64,000 bases of DNA from Breznakiella homolactica (GCF_016616095.2 NZ_CP067089.2:1984001-2048000), one strand, 5' to 3'; positions 34,058 to 43,576 are shown, counted from the stretch's first letter. The notes: generated by a model from the letters alone, not told the origin. Translations and numbers: made by a program.

Positions 34058-34315
34058 CTAAATCCGTTCCTCTGTACGCTCGATGATATCCTGCTGTACT
34101 GTTTTATCGAGTCCGACAAAATACGCTGAATACCCAGCGACACGGACAATCAGGCTCCGGTATTTATTGGGATCCTCCTGGGCCCGCTGCAGTGTCTCTC
34201 GGGAGACAACATTAAATTGCATCTGCATTCCGCCTTTATCAAAGTAGAAGTCAATAAGATTCACCAGACGTTCCAGGCCTTTTCCGATTTGAACTTCCTG
34301 TGCGGCTACTGCCAT
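34058..34315 (-). CDS. Separately encoded glycyl radical domain
   Basis: An 85-residue protein equal to the C-terminal domain of a glycyl radical enzyme: LERLVNLIDFYFDKGGMQMQFNVVSRETL, then the radical loop RVAGYSAYF with Gly61. A strong AGGAGG lies 8 bases before the ATG at 34315, and the preceding gene's TAG overlaps this Shine-Dalgarno sequence, so the split is a designed gene boundary, not a sequencing frameshift. A GTG 9 bases earlier lies too close to the Shine-Dalgarno sequence. E. coli GrcA (YfiD) is the known stand-alone analogue, but that one rescues an intact enzyme; here the large protein has no radical domain of its own. Confidence 0.93.
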   Translation of the reverse strand: MAVAAQEVQIGKGLERLVNLIDFYFDKGGMQMQFNVVSRETLQRAQEDPNKYRSLIVRVAGYSAYFVGLDKTVQQDIIERTEERI

Positions 34316-34327
34316 AGTACTCACCTC

Positions 34328-36598
34328 CTAGTCCCGCAGATCCGCGGGGCTTAATTTCAAATTGTACAGAGAACCCTCGGACAGATATTTCAGTTCGAGT
34401 TTCGAAACTGAACTGACCGCTGCCGTGGGGCCGAGCACATCGGTACCGCGGAAAGGGGACTGCCCGTCAGAGAGCGGGGTTTCTGCCTTTCTGCCGTCCG
34501 GTGTAGCGCCGATTGACTTTCCAAAGGGCGTATTGGATGAAACCGTTGTTGTTGACGCCTGGAAATGGCACCCGATTGGTCCCCGTCCATACCGTGTATT
34601 CTTGTATTTGGGGAATTCATCACAAACCATCCTGAGGGCGTCCCGGGCGATAAAATCGACTTCATCAATATCATTGCCGTACTTCGGAACCGACAGACAC
34701 ATCTGCTGGATCATCGGACCGGTAGGATCGGTGGTCATATCGGTGAAGTCCGTCCGCAGGGCGTGCTGGAGCTGTTCTCCGGTAATCATTTTATCTTCAA
34801 AAATAAGCTTGCGGATGGCGTACAGACTGTTGGCAACCACCGCGAGTCCAATGGTTTGATTGCCGGTAAAGTCGTATTTGGCGCCGCCCTTTTTAATGGA
34901 TTTTCCCCTGGGAAGGGTTGTTTCCGGACAGGCAAGTATGGCGCTAAAGGGTTCATCGATGTATTCTTCGTATTCCTTGTCGATAGCCTGGTCAATGATT
35001 ACATGAAGACGGAGGTAATATTTCGCCTGCTCCACAAAGGAATCCCAGAGTTCGTCGTAGCTGGTAAAGGTCCGGAGATCCTTGCCGTTTGAGTTCTTCA
35101 GGAGACAAATATCCGTATTGGGATCTGTCCCGCCGTACAAAGCCATTTCCATGCACTTTGCCAGGGAATACCAGGCGGCACCGGTTCGTCCGCCCCGCAG
35201 CCCGGGAGGTCCCGGTTCGGCGCATCCGATAATGCAGTAATTTGCGGCATCCTCCTGGCTGTACCCGCGGTTCATCATCGCTTCCATATACATTTTGTCG
35301 TTGGCCACCGCAGGGAAACCGGTACCGAGACGGATGGTTTCTACCACTTTCTTTTTGTATTCCGGGGATGATTTATCATTCCACCGGGCGTAGTGCGAAG
35401 GCTGGATGGTCCTGGTGTTCTGAATGGCATCGAGAATCAGCATTGACACTTCGTTGGCCGCGTCCTCGCCGGTCTTGGGATCAATACCGCCGATCGTCAG
35501 ATTCTGGAAAATCGGTTTTCCCCGGAAAAACTGTGTATCGGTCCAGCTCCGGACCCGTTCTACCTGGGAGAGCATGATAAAGAAATTCTCCATCAGTTCC
35601 AGAGCGGTTTCATAGGTTTCTATTTTTGCATCAATATCGTGGCGGTAAATATCGATCATCACCTGGTCAAATCTGCCGGGGCATGTTGCCTGGGCGTTGT
35701 CTTCGACCTGGACGGCCAGCTGAAGGAACGTGATAAGCTGGAGCGCTTCATGGTATGTCTCGGCGGGAAACTCAGGAACCTTCCGGGCAATTGACGCCAT
35801 TTTAAGCAGTTCGGCTTTCCGTTTCGGATCACTTTCCTTGGCCGCGGTTTCCTCGGCAAGGTCCGCGTACCGGTGGGCCCATTTGATCACCGCTTCGCAG
35901 GATATGATAACAGCCTTGTAAAAAGCCCTCTGATCCATACCGTCACTGCTGGTGGGATCGGCTTTTTCCAGCCCGTCTTTTGCCTGGTTTATTACATCCC
36001 GCAGGCCGTGTTCAATATGCCATTTGTAGGGCGGCGCAAAATGGCCGTCTCCGCCCTGGACGTAATTCAAATCATTAATAACACCGATTTTATCCTGCGC
36101 AATCAGGACTTCCTCGGGAAGATGGGCGTACACATGATCCTGGTGGGTCTTTCCGCTCCAGTACTCGGCAATTTCCTTTAGTTCAGGAATAATTGCGGGA
36201 TCCACATTGAATTTATCCGCCGGACGGTCAGGAAGGAAATACGGCTGGCCGCCGATGATTTCCTGCTTAATAAAGTCGGTCGAAAAATCAGGTGCCAGGG
36301 GAGAATAGTTGGGCTTGCATGCGTGGCCGCCCATCAGCAGGCTGCCCGGTAAAATGTATAAGGTCATTTTATCCAGGGCATTGGCAAAAGCCATGGCTCT
36401 CCTGATAATCTGGGGATATTTTTCTGTCTTTTTGTACGATTCGGTAAAATACCGGGCACGCTCAATGTCGATACCGGCTTTCTGGGAGGATACGTAATCA
36501 TACAAATTCTGTATCCGGTCCGTCCGCTTTGCTTTTATTGCATATTGGAAATGCAACGGTTCATTTTCCATTGACTCCTGATCACCTGTAAAACTCAT
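34328..36598 (-). CDS. Glycyl radical enzyme catalytic subunit lacking its radical domain
   Basis: A 756-residue protein with the ten-strand barrel of the pyruvate formate-lyase/glycerol dehydratase superfamily. It has the thiyl Cys in CIIGCAEPG (Cys459, Glu461), the C-x-E pattern of eliminases such as glycerol dehydratase, CutC and isethionate lyase, instead of the Cys-Cys pair of pyruvate formate-lyase. It ends in SLYNLKLSPADLRD, exactly where relatives continue into the glycyl radical domain, which is here a separate protein. The substrate is unknown. The operon's monosaccharide-type importer suggests a sugar, sugar acid or polyol. GGAG lies 7 bases before the ATG. Confidence 0.93.
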   Translation of the reverse strand: MSFTGDQESMENEPLHFQYAIKAKRTDRIQNLYDYVSSQKAGIDIERARYFTESYKKTEKYPQIIRRAMAFANALDKMTLYILPGSLLMGGHACKPNYSPLAPDFSTDFIKQEIIGGQPYFLPDRPADKFNVDPAIIPELKEIAEYWSGKTHQDHVYAHLPEEVLIAQDKIGVINDLNYVQGGDGHFAPPYKWHIEHGLRDVINQAKDGLEKADPTSSDGMDQRAFYKAVIISCEAVIKWAHRYADLAEETAAKESDPKRKAELLKMASIARKVPEFPAETYHEALQLITFLQLAVQVEDNAQATCPGRFDQVMIDIYRHDIDAKIETYETALELMENFFIMLSQVERVRSWTDTQFFRGKPIFQNLTIGGIDPKTGEDAANEVSMLILDAIQNTRTIQPSHYARWNDKSSPEYKKKVVETIRLGTGFPAVANDKMYMEAMMNRGYSQEDAANYCIIGCAEPGPPGLRGGRTGAAWYSLAKCMEMALYGGTDPNTDICLLKNSNGKDLRTFTSYDELWDSFVEQAKYYLRLHVIIDQAIDKEYEEYIDEPFSAILACPETTLPRGKSIKKGGAKYDFTGNQTIGLAVVANSLYAIRKLIFEDKMITGEQLQHALRTDFTDMTTDPTGPMIQQMCLSVPKYGNDIDEVDFIARDALRMVCDEFPKYKNTRYGRGPIGCHFQASTTTVSSNTPFGKSIGATPDGRKAETPLSDGQSPFRGTDVLGPTAAVSSVSKLELKYLSEGSLYNLKLSPADLRD

Positions 36599-36632
36599 AG
36601 ATCTCTCCGCTTCCAGTTAAAAAATTTACATC

Positions 36633-36665
36633 CTGATAGGGAATGGTATCCCCATTCCCTATCAG
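36633..36665 (-). repeat. Hairpin between binding-protein and glycyl radical enzyme genes
   Basis: Perfect 14-bp stem (CTGATAGGGAATGG and complement, 5-base loop). A T6 run lies 8 bases beyond it on the minus strand, so partial termination or message stabilisation is likely, giving more binding protein than enzyme. Confidence 0.8.
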
Positions 36666-36679
36666 CCGGAACAGCCCGC

Positions 36680-37714
36680 TTATTTTTTCACCTTGCGGCT
36701 GTTTATACAAATCAGAGAAGGATCGTAATACTTCGCGGCGTCTTCGGGGCCGAATGAAGAGGTCTCAACGTATACGGTACCTTCGGGCTGGCCGCCGTTG
36801 ATCGCGCGGAGCGCCATCTTAACCGCGTCCCATCCCTGGGAATAAGGCTCATTTGTGGTCATGGCCTGGATCGGGCCGTTGGGATTATCCATCATTTCCT
36901 TAACCGTCGTCTGGTATCCGTCGTATTCAGCCATAATAACATTGGGCCATATCCCGGCCGCATCCAGGGCCTGAACGATGCCCGCATGCATTACGTCACT
37001 GAGACTGACCACGACCTGGAGATCCTGGTGGGCCGTCGCGATGTCACGGATTACCGGCATGGCATCATTGGGAAGCCAGTTGCCGTACTGCAGCGGAAGC
37101 CAGTTAATTGTTATCGATTTTGAGGGATTGTCGTTGTTCCACTGGGTCCAGCCTTTCATATATCCTTCAGCGCGGTTTTCGGAATTCACATCCCCGGGAT
37201 TGCCGCCGATTATGACGCCTTTTGTGCGCCGGACACCGGGGTATTTTTCAGAGAACTTCTGAGCCAGGAGATATCCGCCGGTAGCGCCGCCCGCGACCTC
37301 ATCTTCAACAACATAACCGTAAATTTTGCGTGCCAGGGTTGCATCCAGCGCGCAGTTAGCGGCAATTACCGGAATCCCGGCATTGTTGGCGGCATTAATT
37401 GCTGCGGTAAGTCCCAAAGGATCATTGGGATTGACAATAATCGCACTCACACCACGGTTGATGAGAGTGTTAATATCGGCATTCTGCTGTACCGTATCGC
37501 CATTGGCATCAAGGACGATAAGTTCCACATTAGCTTCCTCTGCGGCACTTTCGGTTGCCCCCTGAACCATGGTTTTCCACCAATCACTTCCGGCCAGTCT
37601 CCGCTGGGAATAGCCGATAACGATCTTTCCTGAATCGGTATCGGTCTTTCCGCCGGCAAAAATCGAGCCTCCCAAAACAACAAGCGCTAAAAATAAAACG
37701 ACCAACCTCTTCAT
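36680..37714 (-). CDS. Sugar-binding protein, RbsB-like (peripla_BP_4)
   Basis: A 344-residue periplasmic binding protein, first gene of the glycyl radical enzyme operon. The signal peptide MKRLVVLFLALVVLGGSIFA is followed by GGKTDTDSG; no lipobox Cys is present. The mature part begins IVIGYSQRRLAGSDWW and has the type I fold (AIIVNPNDPLGLTAAINAANNAGIPVIAANC). Two ATGs compete: 37720 and 37714; AGGAGG is 3 bases from the first and 9 from the second, so I prefer 37714. An operator and a consensus promoter lie directly upstream. Confidence 0.94.
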   Translation of the reverse strand: MKRLVVLFLALVVLGGSIFAGGKTDTDSGKIVIGYSQRRLAGSDWWKTMVQGATESAAEEANVELIVLDANGDTVQQNADINTLINRGVSAIIVNPNDPLGLTAAINAANNAGIPVIAANCALDATLARKIYGYVVEDEVAGGATGGYLLAQKFSEKYPGVRRTKGVIIGGNPGDVNSENRAEGYMKGWTQWNNDNPSKSITINWLPLQYGNWLPNDAMPVIRDIATAHQDLQVVVSLSDVMHAGIVQALDAAGIWPNVIMAEYDGYQTTVKEMMDNPNGPIQAMTTNEPYSQGWDAVKMALRAINGGQPEGTVYVETSSFGPEDAAKYYDPSLICINSRKVKK

Positions 37715-37740
37715 CTTCATTGTCCTCCTAAAATACTGAT

Positions 37741-37756
37741 GCGTTAACGTGCACGC
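37741..37756. promoter_or_regulatory. Operator A of the divergent LacI-type regulator
   Basis: GCGTTAACGTGCACGC. Its reverse complement matches operator B at 37900 in 14 of 16 positions. It starts 6 bases past the -10 box of the minus-strand promoter, covering the expected transcription start. Confidence 0.75.
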
Positions 37757-37762
37757 ATGTGT

Positions 37763-37790
37763 ATTATACTCCAATTTCTTAGGTTGTCAA
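37763..37790 (-). promoter_or_regulatory. Consensus promoter of the glycyl radical enzyme operon
   Basis: On the minus strand a perfect TTGACA (37785-37790), 16-base spacer and perfect TATAAT (37763-37768). Both hexamers are consensus, so strong repression by the bound regulator is probably needed to shut it off. Confidence 0.85.
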
Positions 37791-37870
37791 CTTTTTTTTA
37801 TTTATACAATTTTTTAGAATTTTTATATTATTTAGATAAAAAAAAATTTTCTTATTTTTATTTTTTTTGT

Positions 37871-37899
37871 TTGACTGCTAATTACTTCTGTGATATTAT
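37871..37899 (+). promoter_or_regulatory. Promoter of the LacI-type regulator gene
   Basis: TTGACT (37871-37876), 17-base spacer, TATTAT (37894-37899) on the plus strand. Operator B starts at the next base. The transcript would have an untranslated leader of about 200 bases. Confidence 0.8.
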
Positions 37900-37915
37900 G
37901 CGTGTACGATAACGC
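37900..37915. promoter_or_regulatory. Operator B of the divergent LacI-type regulator
   Basis: GCGTGTACGATAACGC, an inverted near-copy of operator A at 37741, placed over the start point of the plus-strand promoter. Bound regulator would block both promoters and could bridge the 159 bp between the sites. Confidence 0.75.
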
Positions 37916-38112
37916 TTTCAGTGGCAGAATTGTGTTTTTTGGGGGATTGTTTGGCGGAAAAATGGTGAAATAGTATTTTTCGGCGAATTTGTTATATAAT
38001 TTATAATTGGTTTTTCTGCTTTTTTTCAGAAGAATCTTTAAAAAAGGTTTGCCTGAAAGATTAATATTGAAACTCCAAGAAAATTATCTAACACCGATTC
38101 AGGGGATATGCC

Positions 38113-39180
38113 ATGACTGTCAAACAGATTGCTGAACTCGCGGGGGTCTCCATAGGAACAGTTGACCGTGTTCTGTACCGAAGGGGCCGGGTTTCGCCGG
38201 AAACAACAGCAAAAATTGAAGCACTAATCGCAGAGCATAATTTTACGCCAAATCCAATCGCCAGAAGGCTGAAGCGGAACAGGGCTTACCGGTTTTACGC
38301 GCTGGTTCCCCAGCAGAATCAGGATTCCGGATATTGGAGACAGGTACGTGAGGGAATCCAGGGAGGGGCCAGCGAAATAACATCCATGGGTGTTGAGACT
38401 GAGGTTCTTGAATTTGACCGGTACAGCCCGGCTTCCTTCCATTCCGCGGCCCATTCTATCCTGGAAGCGAAACCCGACGGGGTACTCTTCGCGCCGATCA
38501 TGCCCAGTGAAACGATTCAGTTTATTCGTTCCCTGGAGGAAAACCGTATTCCCTATGTCTTCTTTGACGCGGATATCCCGGAATCCAACCCTCTGAGCAC
38601 AATCGGCCAGGATTCATCGAAGGGAGGTTACCTAGCGGGAAGGCTTATCCATCTTTTTGCGGGAAACATCACCGGGCCCGTGGCGGTGCTGGATGTCCAT
38701 GGTGAGGACTACCATATCATCCGCCGGAAGGATGGGTTTCTCCGGTATGCGGCGGAGACTGGTATAAAAACAATAACTAAGGAATATTTTGATTCATCGG
38801 GAGCTCAGCCGGATGAAGGGGAAATGGAGGAATTTCTCCGTGAACACAGCGACCTTAAGGGAATTTTCGTAACGAACTCATCGGCGCACCGTATTGCCAC
38901 GGTCCTAAAAAAGCTGGGAAAGAAAAAGGATGTTATTATAGTCGGGTACGATTTAATTCCCGAAAACCACGCTCTTTTGAAAGAAGGGTTTATCGACGCC
39001 ATTATTTCACAGAGACCTGCGACTCAGGGACGGCAGGCGCTGCTTAATCTGTACCGGAATATTGTATTGGACAGGCTTGTTCCGGCAAAAGTAGACATAC
39101 CCCTGGATGTCTATATCAAGGAAAACGTACCGTCGGAACTTATTGAGATAAATTCAAATACCGATAAAACGGATCAATAA
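38113..39180 (+). CDS. LacI-family regulator of the glycyl radical enzyme operon
   Basis: A 355-residue regulator. The helix-turn-helix is VKQIAELAGVSIGTVDRVLYRRGRVSPET, the hinge region PNPIARRLKRNRAYR and the effector domain a RbsB-like fold (VREGIQGGASEI, PDGVLFAPIMPSETIQF, FVTNSSAHRIATVLKK). It resembles the type that senses the imported sugar itself. It is divergent from the operon and flanked by two related operators, so it represses both. The first 200 bases of its transcript are AT-rich and not coding. Confidence 0.94.
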   Translation: MTVKQIAELAGVSIGTVDRVLYRRGRVSPETTAKIEALIAEHNFTPNPIARRLKRNRAYRFYALVPQQNQDSGYWRQVREGIQGGASEITSMGVETEVLEFDRYSPASFHSAAHSILEAKPDGVLFAPIMPSETIQFIRSLEENRIPYVFFDADIPESNPLSTIGQDSSKGGYLAGRLIHLFAGNITGPVAVLDVHGEDYHIIRRKDGFLRYAAETGIKTITKEYFDSSGAQPDEGEMEEFLREHSDLKGIFVTNSSAHRIATVLKKLGKKKDVIIVGYDLIPENHALLKEGFIDAIISQRPATQGRQALLNLYRNIVLDRLVPAKVDIPLDVYIKENVPSELIEINSNTDKTDQ

Positions 39181-39260
39181 ACCCCGCGGAGGCTCGGTAC
39201 AATACCATTCCGGCTGTACTGTTTCCCGGATTCATACCTGGACGTTGTACGGACGGAAGG

Positions 39261-40085
39261 CTAATGACGCTTTTTCGGGCCGCTGCTTTTGACCGCGGTT
39301 ACGAAGGAATCCGGCGCGGGGACTGAAAAGCGCATGACCGTTCCGTTCCGGGGATGGCAGATAACCAGGGATTCCGCGTGCAGGGCGAGCCGTCCCACAG
39401 GATTGGTTTTTGCGCCGTACTTCGCGTCTCCGGCGATAGGATTGCCGATATGGCTGAGGTGGACCCTGATTTGATTGCGGCGGCCGGTACCGAGTTCCAG
39501 GGAGAGCAATGTGTAAAAGTCCCCGCTGCGGATAGTTTTCCAGTGAGTTACCGCCGGGCTTCCGGTGCTGGTCACCGTCATACGGCTTTCGGAGATTTCT
39601 CCCACAGGAGCGTTGATGGTTCCCTGTTCTTCCGCAATCCGCCCCTCCGCTAAGGCTACATACCGGCGCTCCCGGACGGATTCGTTCCATCGTTCCATAA
39701 GGTGCTGTTTGATCCGGCCCGATTTTGCCCAGACCATGACACCCGATGTATCCCGGTCCAGCCGGTGAACCGCCGCGGGCCGCCGCTGCTCGCCCTTCTT
39801 CCGGAGATACTCGGACAGAATCCAATAGACGGTTCTGTCCCTTTCCGAGGAAGTCGCCACCGAAAGAAGCCCCGCCGGTTTATTTACCACCATGAGATCC
39901 CGGTCTTCATAGAGCAGTTCCAGCCGGCCCGGAAGCATCTGGGGAAAACGCGGCCCGCGGCCCCGCGGCGGAGATTCCGCAGCGGAAGGGTTCGTTCCGG
40001 AACGGATATTTCCGCCGGCGCTGGGGGCAGAATGTTTTCTACTCATCGGTGTTTTTCCGGAATCACCGCGGCGGCTTTTATTCAA
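39261..40085 (-). CDS. RluA-family pseudouridine synthase
   Basis: A 274-residue RNA pseudouridine synthase. The catalytic Asp lies in HRLDRDTSGVMVWAK; LELGTGRRNQIRVHLSHIGNPIAGDAKYGA and the family's RLALHAESL block follow. There is no S4 domain. Residues 1-45 are a basic, low-complexity tail, and a start 13 codons later is possible. It follows ilvB by 64 bases on the same strand; its functional link to that operon is probably only transcriptional. Confidence 0.9.
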   Translation of the reverse strand: MNKSRRGDSGKTPMSRKHSAPSAGGNIRSGTNPSAAESPPRGRGPRFPQMLPGRLELLYEDRDLMVVNKPAGLLSVATSSERDRTVYWILSEYLRKKGEQRRPAAVHRLDRDTSGVMVWAKSGRIKQHLMERWNESVRERRYVALAEGRIAEEQGTINAPVGEISESRMTVTSTGSPAVTHWKTIRSGDFYTLLSLELGTGRRNQIRVHLSHIGNPIAGDAKYGAKTNPVGRLALHAESLVICHPRNGTVMRFSVPAPDSFVTAVKSSGPKKRH

Positions 40086-40149
40086 TAAAGTCCATCCTCA
40101 GGAAGATAAAAACAATCCGTCATATCATGGTCCACAAAAATCTCAATTC

Positions 40150-41895
40150 CTATAATATCTGTTCATCAATAGGTTTGCCCCCGGGAACCATGGGAAGGAC
40201 TTTTTCATCCCGGTCGATCCGGGCATCAATAACCGCGGTTTTCCCCGCGGCGATATCCTTCATGGCGTTTTCCAAAGCCGCCGTAAACGAGGCTTTGTCA
40301 TGGGCGCTGTATCCGGTCAGGCCGTAGGCTTCGGCGAGTTTCACGAAATCCGGCGGACGGTCCAGGGTTGTTTCGGCGTACCGGCCTTCGTAGAAGAGGG
40401 TCTGCCACTGTCTGACCATGCCCAGGACACCGTTGTTGAATACAACCACCAGGACAGGAATTTTGTAGGCGTTCACCGTTGAAAGCTCCCCGCAGTTCAT
40501 CCTGAAGCAGCCGTCGCCGGTAAAGAGAACCACCGGTTTCGCCGGGTTGGCGATCTTGGCTCCCTCGGCGGCTCCCAGGCCGTACCCCATGGTACCGAGC
40601 CCGCCGGATGTAAGGAAGCTCCGGGGTTTCGTAAAGGGATAGAACTGGGCGGTCCACATCTGGTGCTGCCCCACATCGGTGGCCACAATCGCTTCGGGAC
40701 CGAGACGCTTGGCTGTTTCTTCTAATATAAAGCGCGGATGAAGGGCGGTATCACGGCTGTTGGCGGCGGGGCTTTTCTTTTTCCAGCCGTCGATATCCCC
40801 GTTCCACTGGGTTTCCATTTTCTGGGGAAGCTTGCCGAGAATTGTTCTGATGATGCATTTAATATCCCCGATAACCCAGGCTTCGGATTTTACGTTTTTA
40901 TTGATCTCCGCGGGATCTATGTCAAGGTGAAGCACTTTGGCGCCCCGGGCGAATTTATCGGCCTGGCTGGTGACCCGGTCGGAGAAGCGTGCGCCGATAC
41001 TGACCAGAAGGTCCGCCTTCTGGACCGCTCTGTTGGACGCAACCGTACCATGCATGCCGATCAGTCCGGTGTACAGCCGGTGGTCCGACGGAAAGGAACC
41101 GATTCCCATGAGACTTAACGCGACCGGGGCATTAAGCCGTTCGGCAAAGTTCTTAAGCTCTTCGCAGGCGCCGGAAATAATCACCCCGCCGCCGGCATAC
41201 AGAACCGGCCGTTTGGCTTCAAGGAGCAGTTTTACCGCGGCACCAATATCCGCTTCGGTTACGGTCTGCCGGGTATTGCGTTCAGCCAGGCGCTGAGCTC
41301 TGAGGTTAAGGGAGGATTCTCCAGCAGGCGAGTTTTTATCCCGGGGCGCAAGCGCCGCGGTACCGGAATCTGCGGGCCGCCATTCCGCCATGGCGGCGGT
41401 AACGTCTTTGGTAATATCGATCAGCACCGGCCCGGGCCTGCCCGACCGGGCCACAGCAAAGGCTTCACGGACAACCTCTGCCAGTTCATTGACATCTTTT
41501 ACAATCCAGTTGTGCTTAACGATGGGCATGGTAACCCCGGTGATGTCCACTTCCTGGAAACTGTCCTTGCCAAGGAGTCCCGTGGCGACGTTTCCGGTAA
41601 TTGCCACCAGGGGAACCGAATCCATGTACGCGGTGGCTATACCGGTTACGAGGTTCGTCGCCCCGGGACCGGATGTGGCCAGACATACGCCGACTTTTCC
41701 CGTGGACCGGGCGTAGCCGTCCGCCGCGTGGGCGGCGTGCTGTTCATGGCTTACAAGAATATGCCGTATCCGGTCGCTGTTTTTGTACAATTCATCATAG
41801 ATAAAAAGGACCGAACCGCCGGGATATCCGAAGACAGTGTCCGTGCCCTGTTCGATAAGCGCTTCAATCAGTATCCGGGCTCCGCTGTACTGCAT
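40150..41895 (-). CDS. ilvB: Acetolactate synthase large subunit
   Basis: A 581-residue thiamine-diphosphate enzyme that condenses pyruvate to acetolactate, or pyruvate and 2-oxobutanoate to acetohydroxybutanoate. Catalytic Glu region DTVFGYPGGSVLFIYDEL, then ATSGPGATNLVTGIATAYMDSVPLVAITG, and the cofactor motif GDGCFRMNCGELSTVNAYKIPVLVVVFNN. Its Shine-Dalgarno sequence is inside the end of ilvD and its ATG lies 1 base after the ilvD stop. It needs the regulatory subunit IlvN encoded at the other end of the operon. Confidence 0.96.
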   Translation of the reverse strand: MQYSGARILIEALIEQGTDTVFGYPGGSVLFIYDELYKNSDRIRHILVSHEQHAAHAADGYARSTGKVGVCLATSGPGATNLVTGIATAYMDSVPLVAITGNVATGLLGKDSFQEVDITGVTMPIVKHNWIVKDVNELAEVVREAFAVARSGRPGPVLIDITKDVTAAMAEWRPADSGTAALAPRDKNSPAGESSLNLRAQRLAERNTRQTVTEADIGAAVKLLLEAKRPVLYAGGGVIISGACEELKNFAERLNAPVALSLMGIGSFPSDHRLYTGLIGMHGTVASNRAVQKADLLVSIGARFSDRVTSQADKFARGAKVLHLDIDPAEINKNVKSEAWVIGDIKCIIRTILGKLPQKMETQWNGDIDGWKKKSPAANSRDTALHPRFILEETAKRLGPEAIVATDVGQHQMWTAQFYPFTKPRSFLTSGGLGTMGYGLGAAEGAKIANPAKPVVLFTGDGCFRMNCGELSTVNAYKIPVLVVVFNNGVLGMVRQWQTLFYEGRYAETTLDRPPDFVKLAEAYGLTGYSAHDKASFTAALENAMKDIAAGKTAVIDARIDRDEKVLPMVPGGKPIDEQIL

Positions 41896-41896
41896 G

Positions 41897-43558
41897 TCAG
41901 ACCTCCTTAAAGACCGCCCCGGAAGCGGCGGACGTTACCTGCTGAGCGTAGCGGGCAAGGTATCCGGTGGTCACCCTGGGCGGCAGAGGCTTCCATTCAG
42001 CCTTCCGCCGCTCGAGTTCACTGTCGCTGAGTTTTACGGAAATTGAATGGTTATCGATATCGATCGAAATGATATCTCCGTCCTTGAGCAGTCCGATGGT
42101 TCCGCCGTCGGCGGCCTCCGGGGAAACGTGGCCGATGGATGCGCCCCTGCTGGCGCCGGAAAACCGGCCGTCGGTGATAAGCGCTACTTTGTCGTCGAGC
42201 CCCATTCCGGCTAAGGCGCTGGAGGGTCCGAGCATCTCCCGCATTCCCGGGCCGCCCCGGGGGCCTTCGTAGCGGATGACGATCACATCCCCGGCTTTGA
42301 TCGTACGCTTCATCACCGCGTCAAAGGCGTCATCCTCGCAGTCGAAAACCCGGGCGGGACCTTCGTGCTTAAGCATGGCAGGCGCCACGGCGCTCCGCTT
42401 TACCACCGAACCGTCGGGGGCAAGATTTCCTTTGAGGGCCGCCAGGCCGCCGGTTTCGGAATAGGGATTTTCTATCGGGCGGATAACCTCCGTATCGAGA
42501 TTAACGGCATCCCGGTAGGCGTCCTCCAGGGTTCCGTACACCGTGGCGGCGGAACCGTCCACGAGATTCCGTTTTGATAACTCCTTGAAGACCGCGGGAA
42601 TCCCGCCGGCGGCATGGAGGTCCTCTACCGCATGGAATCCCGCCGGGGACAACTTGCAAAGGTTGGGGGTAACTTCGCTGACCGTATTGAGCAGATCCAG
42701 GTCGAGCTTTATCCCGGCCTCATGGGCCACCGCCGGGAGGTGGAGCGCCGTATTGGTGGAACAGCCCAGAGCCATATCGAGAGCCAGGGCATTCATGAAA
42801 CCTTTCTCTGTCATAACCGACAGGGGAAGGATATTCTTTTTCAGAATGTCCATAACCAGCATGCCGGTCTTCTTGGCCAGGCGCAGCCGCTCGGCCATTA
42901 CCGCGGGGATAGTACCGTTTCCCGGCAGGGCCATTCCCAGGGCCTCGGTGACGCAGTTCATGGAATTGGCGGTAAACATCCCGGAACAGGAACCGCAGCC
43001 GGGACAGGCCGCTTCCTCCAGGGCGTACAATTCAGCCTCATCCATGGTCCCGGCGCCCACGGCGCCCACCGCCTCGAACATGGAGGTAAGGGTCAGAGGC
43101 TTGCCCTTCCTGCGGCCCGCGAGCATGGGACCGCCGGACACAAAGATCCCCGGTATGTTCAGCCGGGCCGCGGCCATGAGCATTCCCGGAACGACCTTGT
43201 CGCAGTTGGGGATATACACCATGGCGTCAAACCCGTGGGCTTTGACCATACACTCCACGGAATCGGCGATCAGCTCCCGGGTAACCAGGGAATAGCGCAT
43301 GCCCTCATGGCCCATGGCGATTCCGTCGCAGACGCCGATAACCGGGAACTGTACCGGAATACCTCCGGCAAGCCGGACCCCGTCGGCGGCAGCTTTGGCC
43401 ACGGTATCGAGATGAATATGGCCGGGCACAATCTCACTTTTTGCCACCGCAATACCGATGAGGGGCCGCTGGAATTCCTCATCGATGAATCCCATGGCTT
43501 TGAACAGCGACCGGTGGGGTGCCCGGGCAATACCTTTATTAACGGAATCGCTTCTCAT
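41897..43558 (-). CDS. ilvD: Dihydroxy-acid dehydratase
   Basis: A 553-residue iron-sulphur dehydratase that forms the 2-oxo acids of valine and isoleucine synthesis. Cluster cysteines lie in [20 protein letters not shown] and [18 protein letters not shown]; the substrate region [23 protein letters not shown] is near the C-terminus. It follows leuB by 18 bases. Confidence 0.97.
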   Translation of the reverse strand: MRSDSVNKGIARAPHRSLFKAMGFIDEEFQRPLIGIAVAKSEIVPGHIHLDTVAKAAADGVRLAGGIPVQFPVIGVCDGIAMGHEGMRYSLVTRELIADSVECMVKAHGFDAMVYIPNCDKVVPGMLMAAARLNIPGIFVSGGPMLAGRRKGKPLTLTSMFEAVGAVGAGTMDEAELYALEEAACPGCGSCSGMFTANSMNCVTEALGMALPGNGTIPAVMAERLRLAKKTGMLVMDILKKNILPLSVMTEKGFMNALALDMALGCSTNTALHLPAVAHEAGIKLDLDLLNTVSEVTPNLCKLSPAGFHAVEDLHAAGGIPAVFKELSKRNLVDGSAATVYGTLEDAYRDAVNLDTEVIRPIENPYSETGGLAALKGNLAPDGSVVKRSAVAPAMLKHEGPARVFDCEDDAFDAVMKRTIKAGDVIVIRYEGPRGGPGMREMLGPSSALAGMGLDDKVALITDGRFSGASRGASIGHVSPEAADGGTIGLLKDGDIISIDIDNHSISVKLSDSELERRKAEWKPLPPRVTTGYLARYAQQVTSAASGAVFKEV

Positions 43559-43576
43559 ATTTTTCTCCTTCCAAAT

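Noticed and set aside
34316-34340. Assembly frameshift as the cause of the split glycyl radical enzyme
   Set aside because: An in-frame stop is followed by a perfect Shine-Dalgarno sequence and an ATG at proper distance, and both proteins end and begin in the flexible linker.
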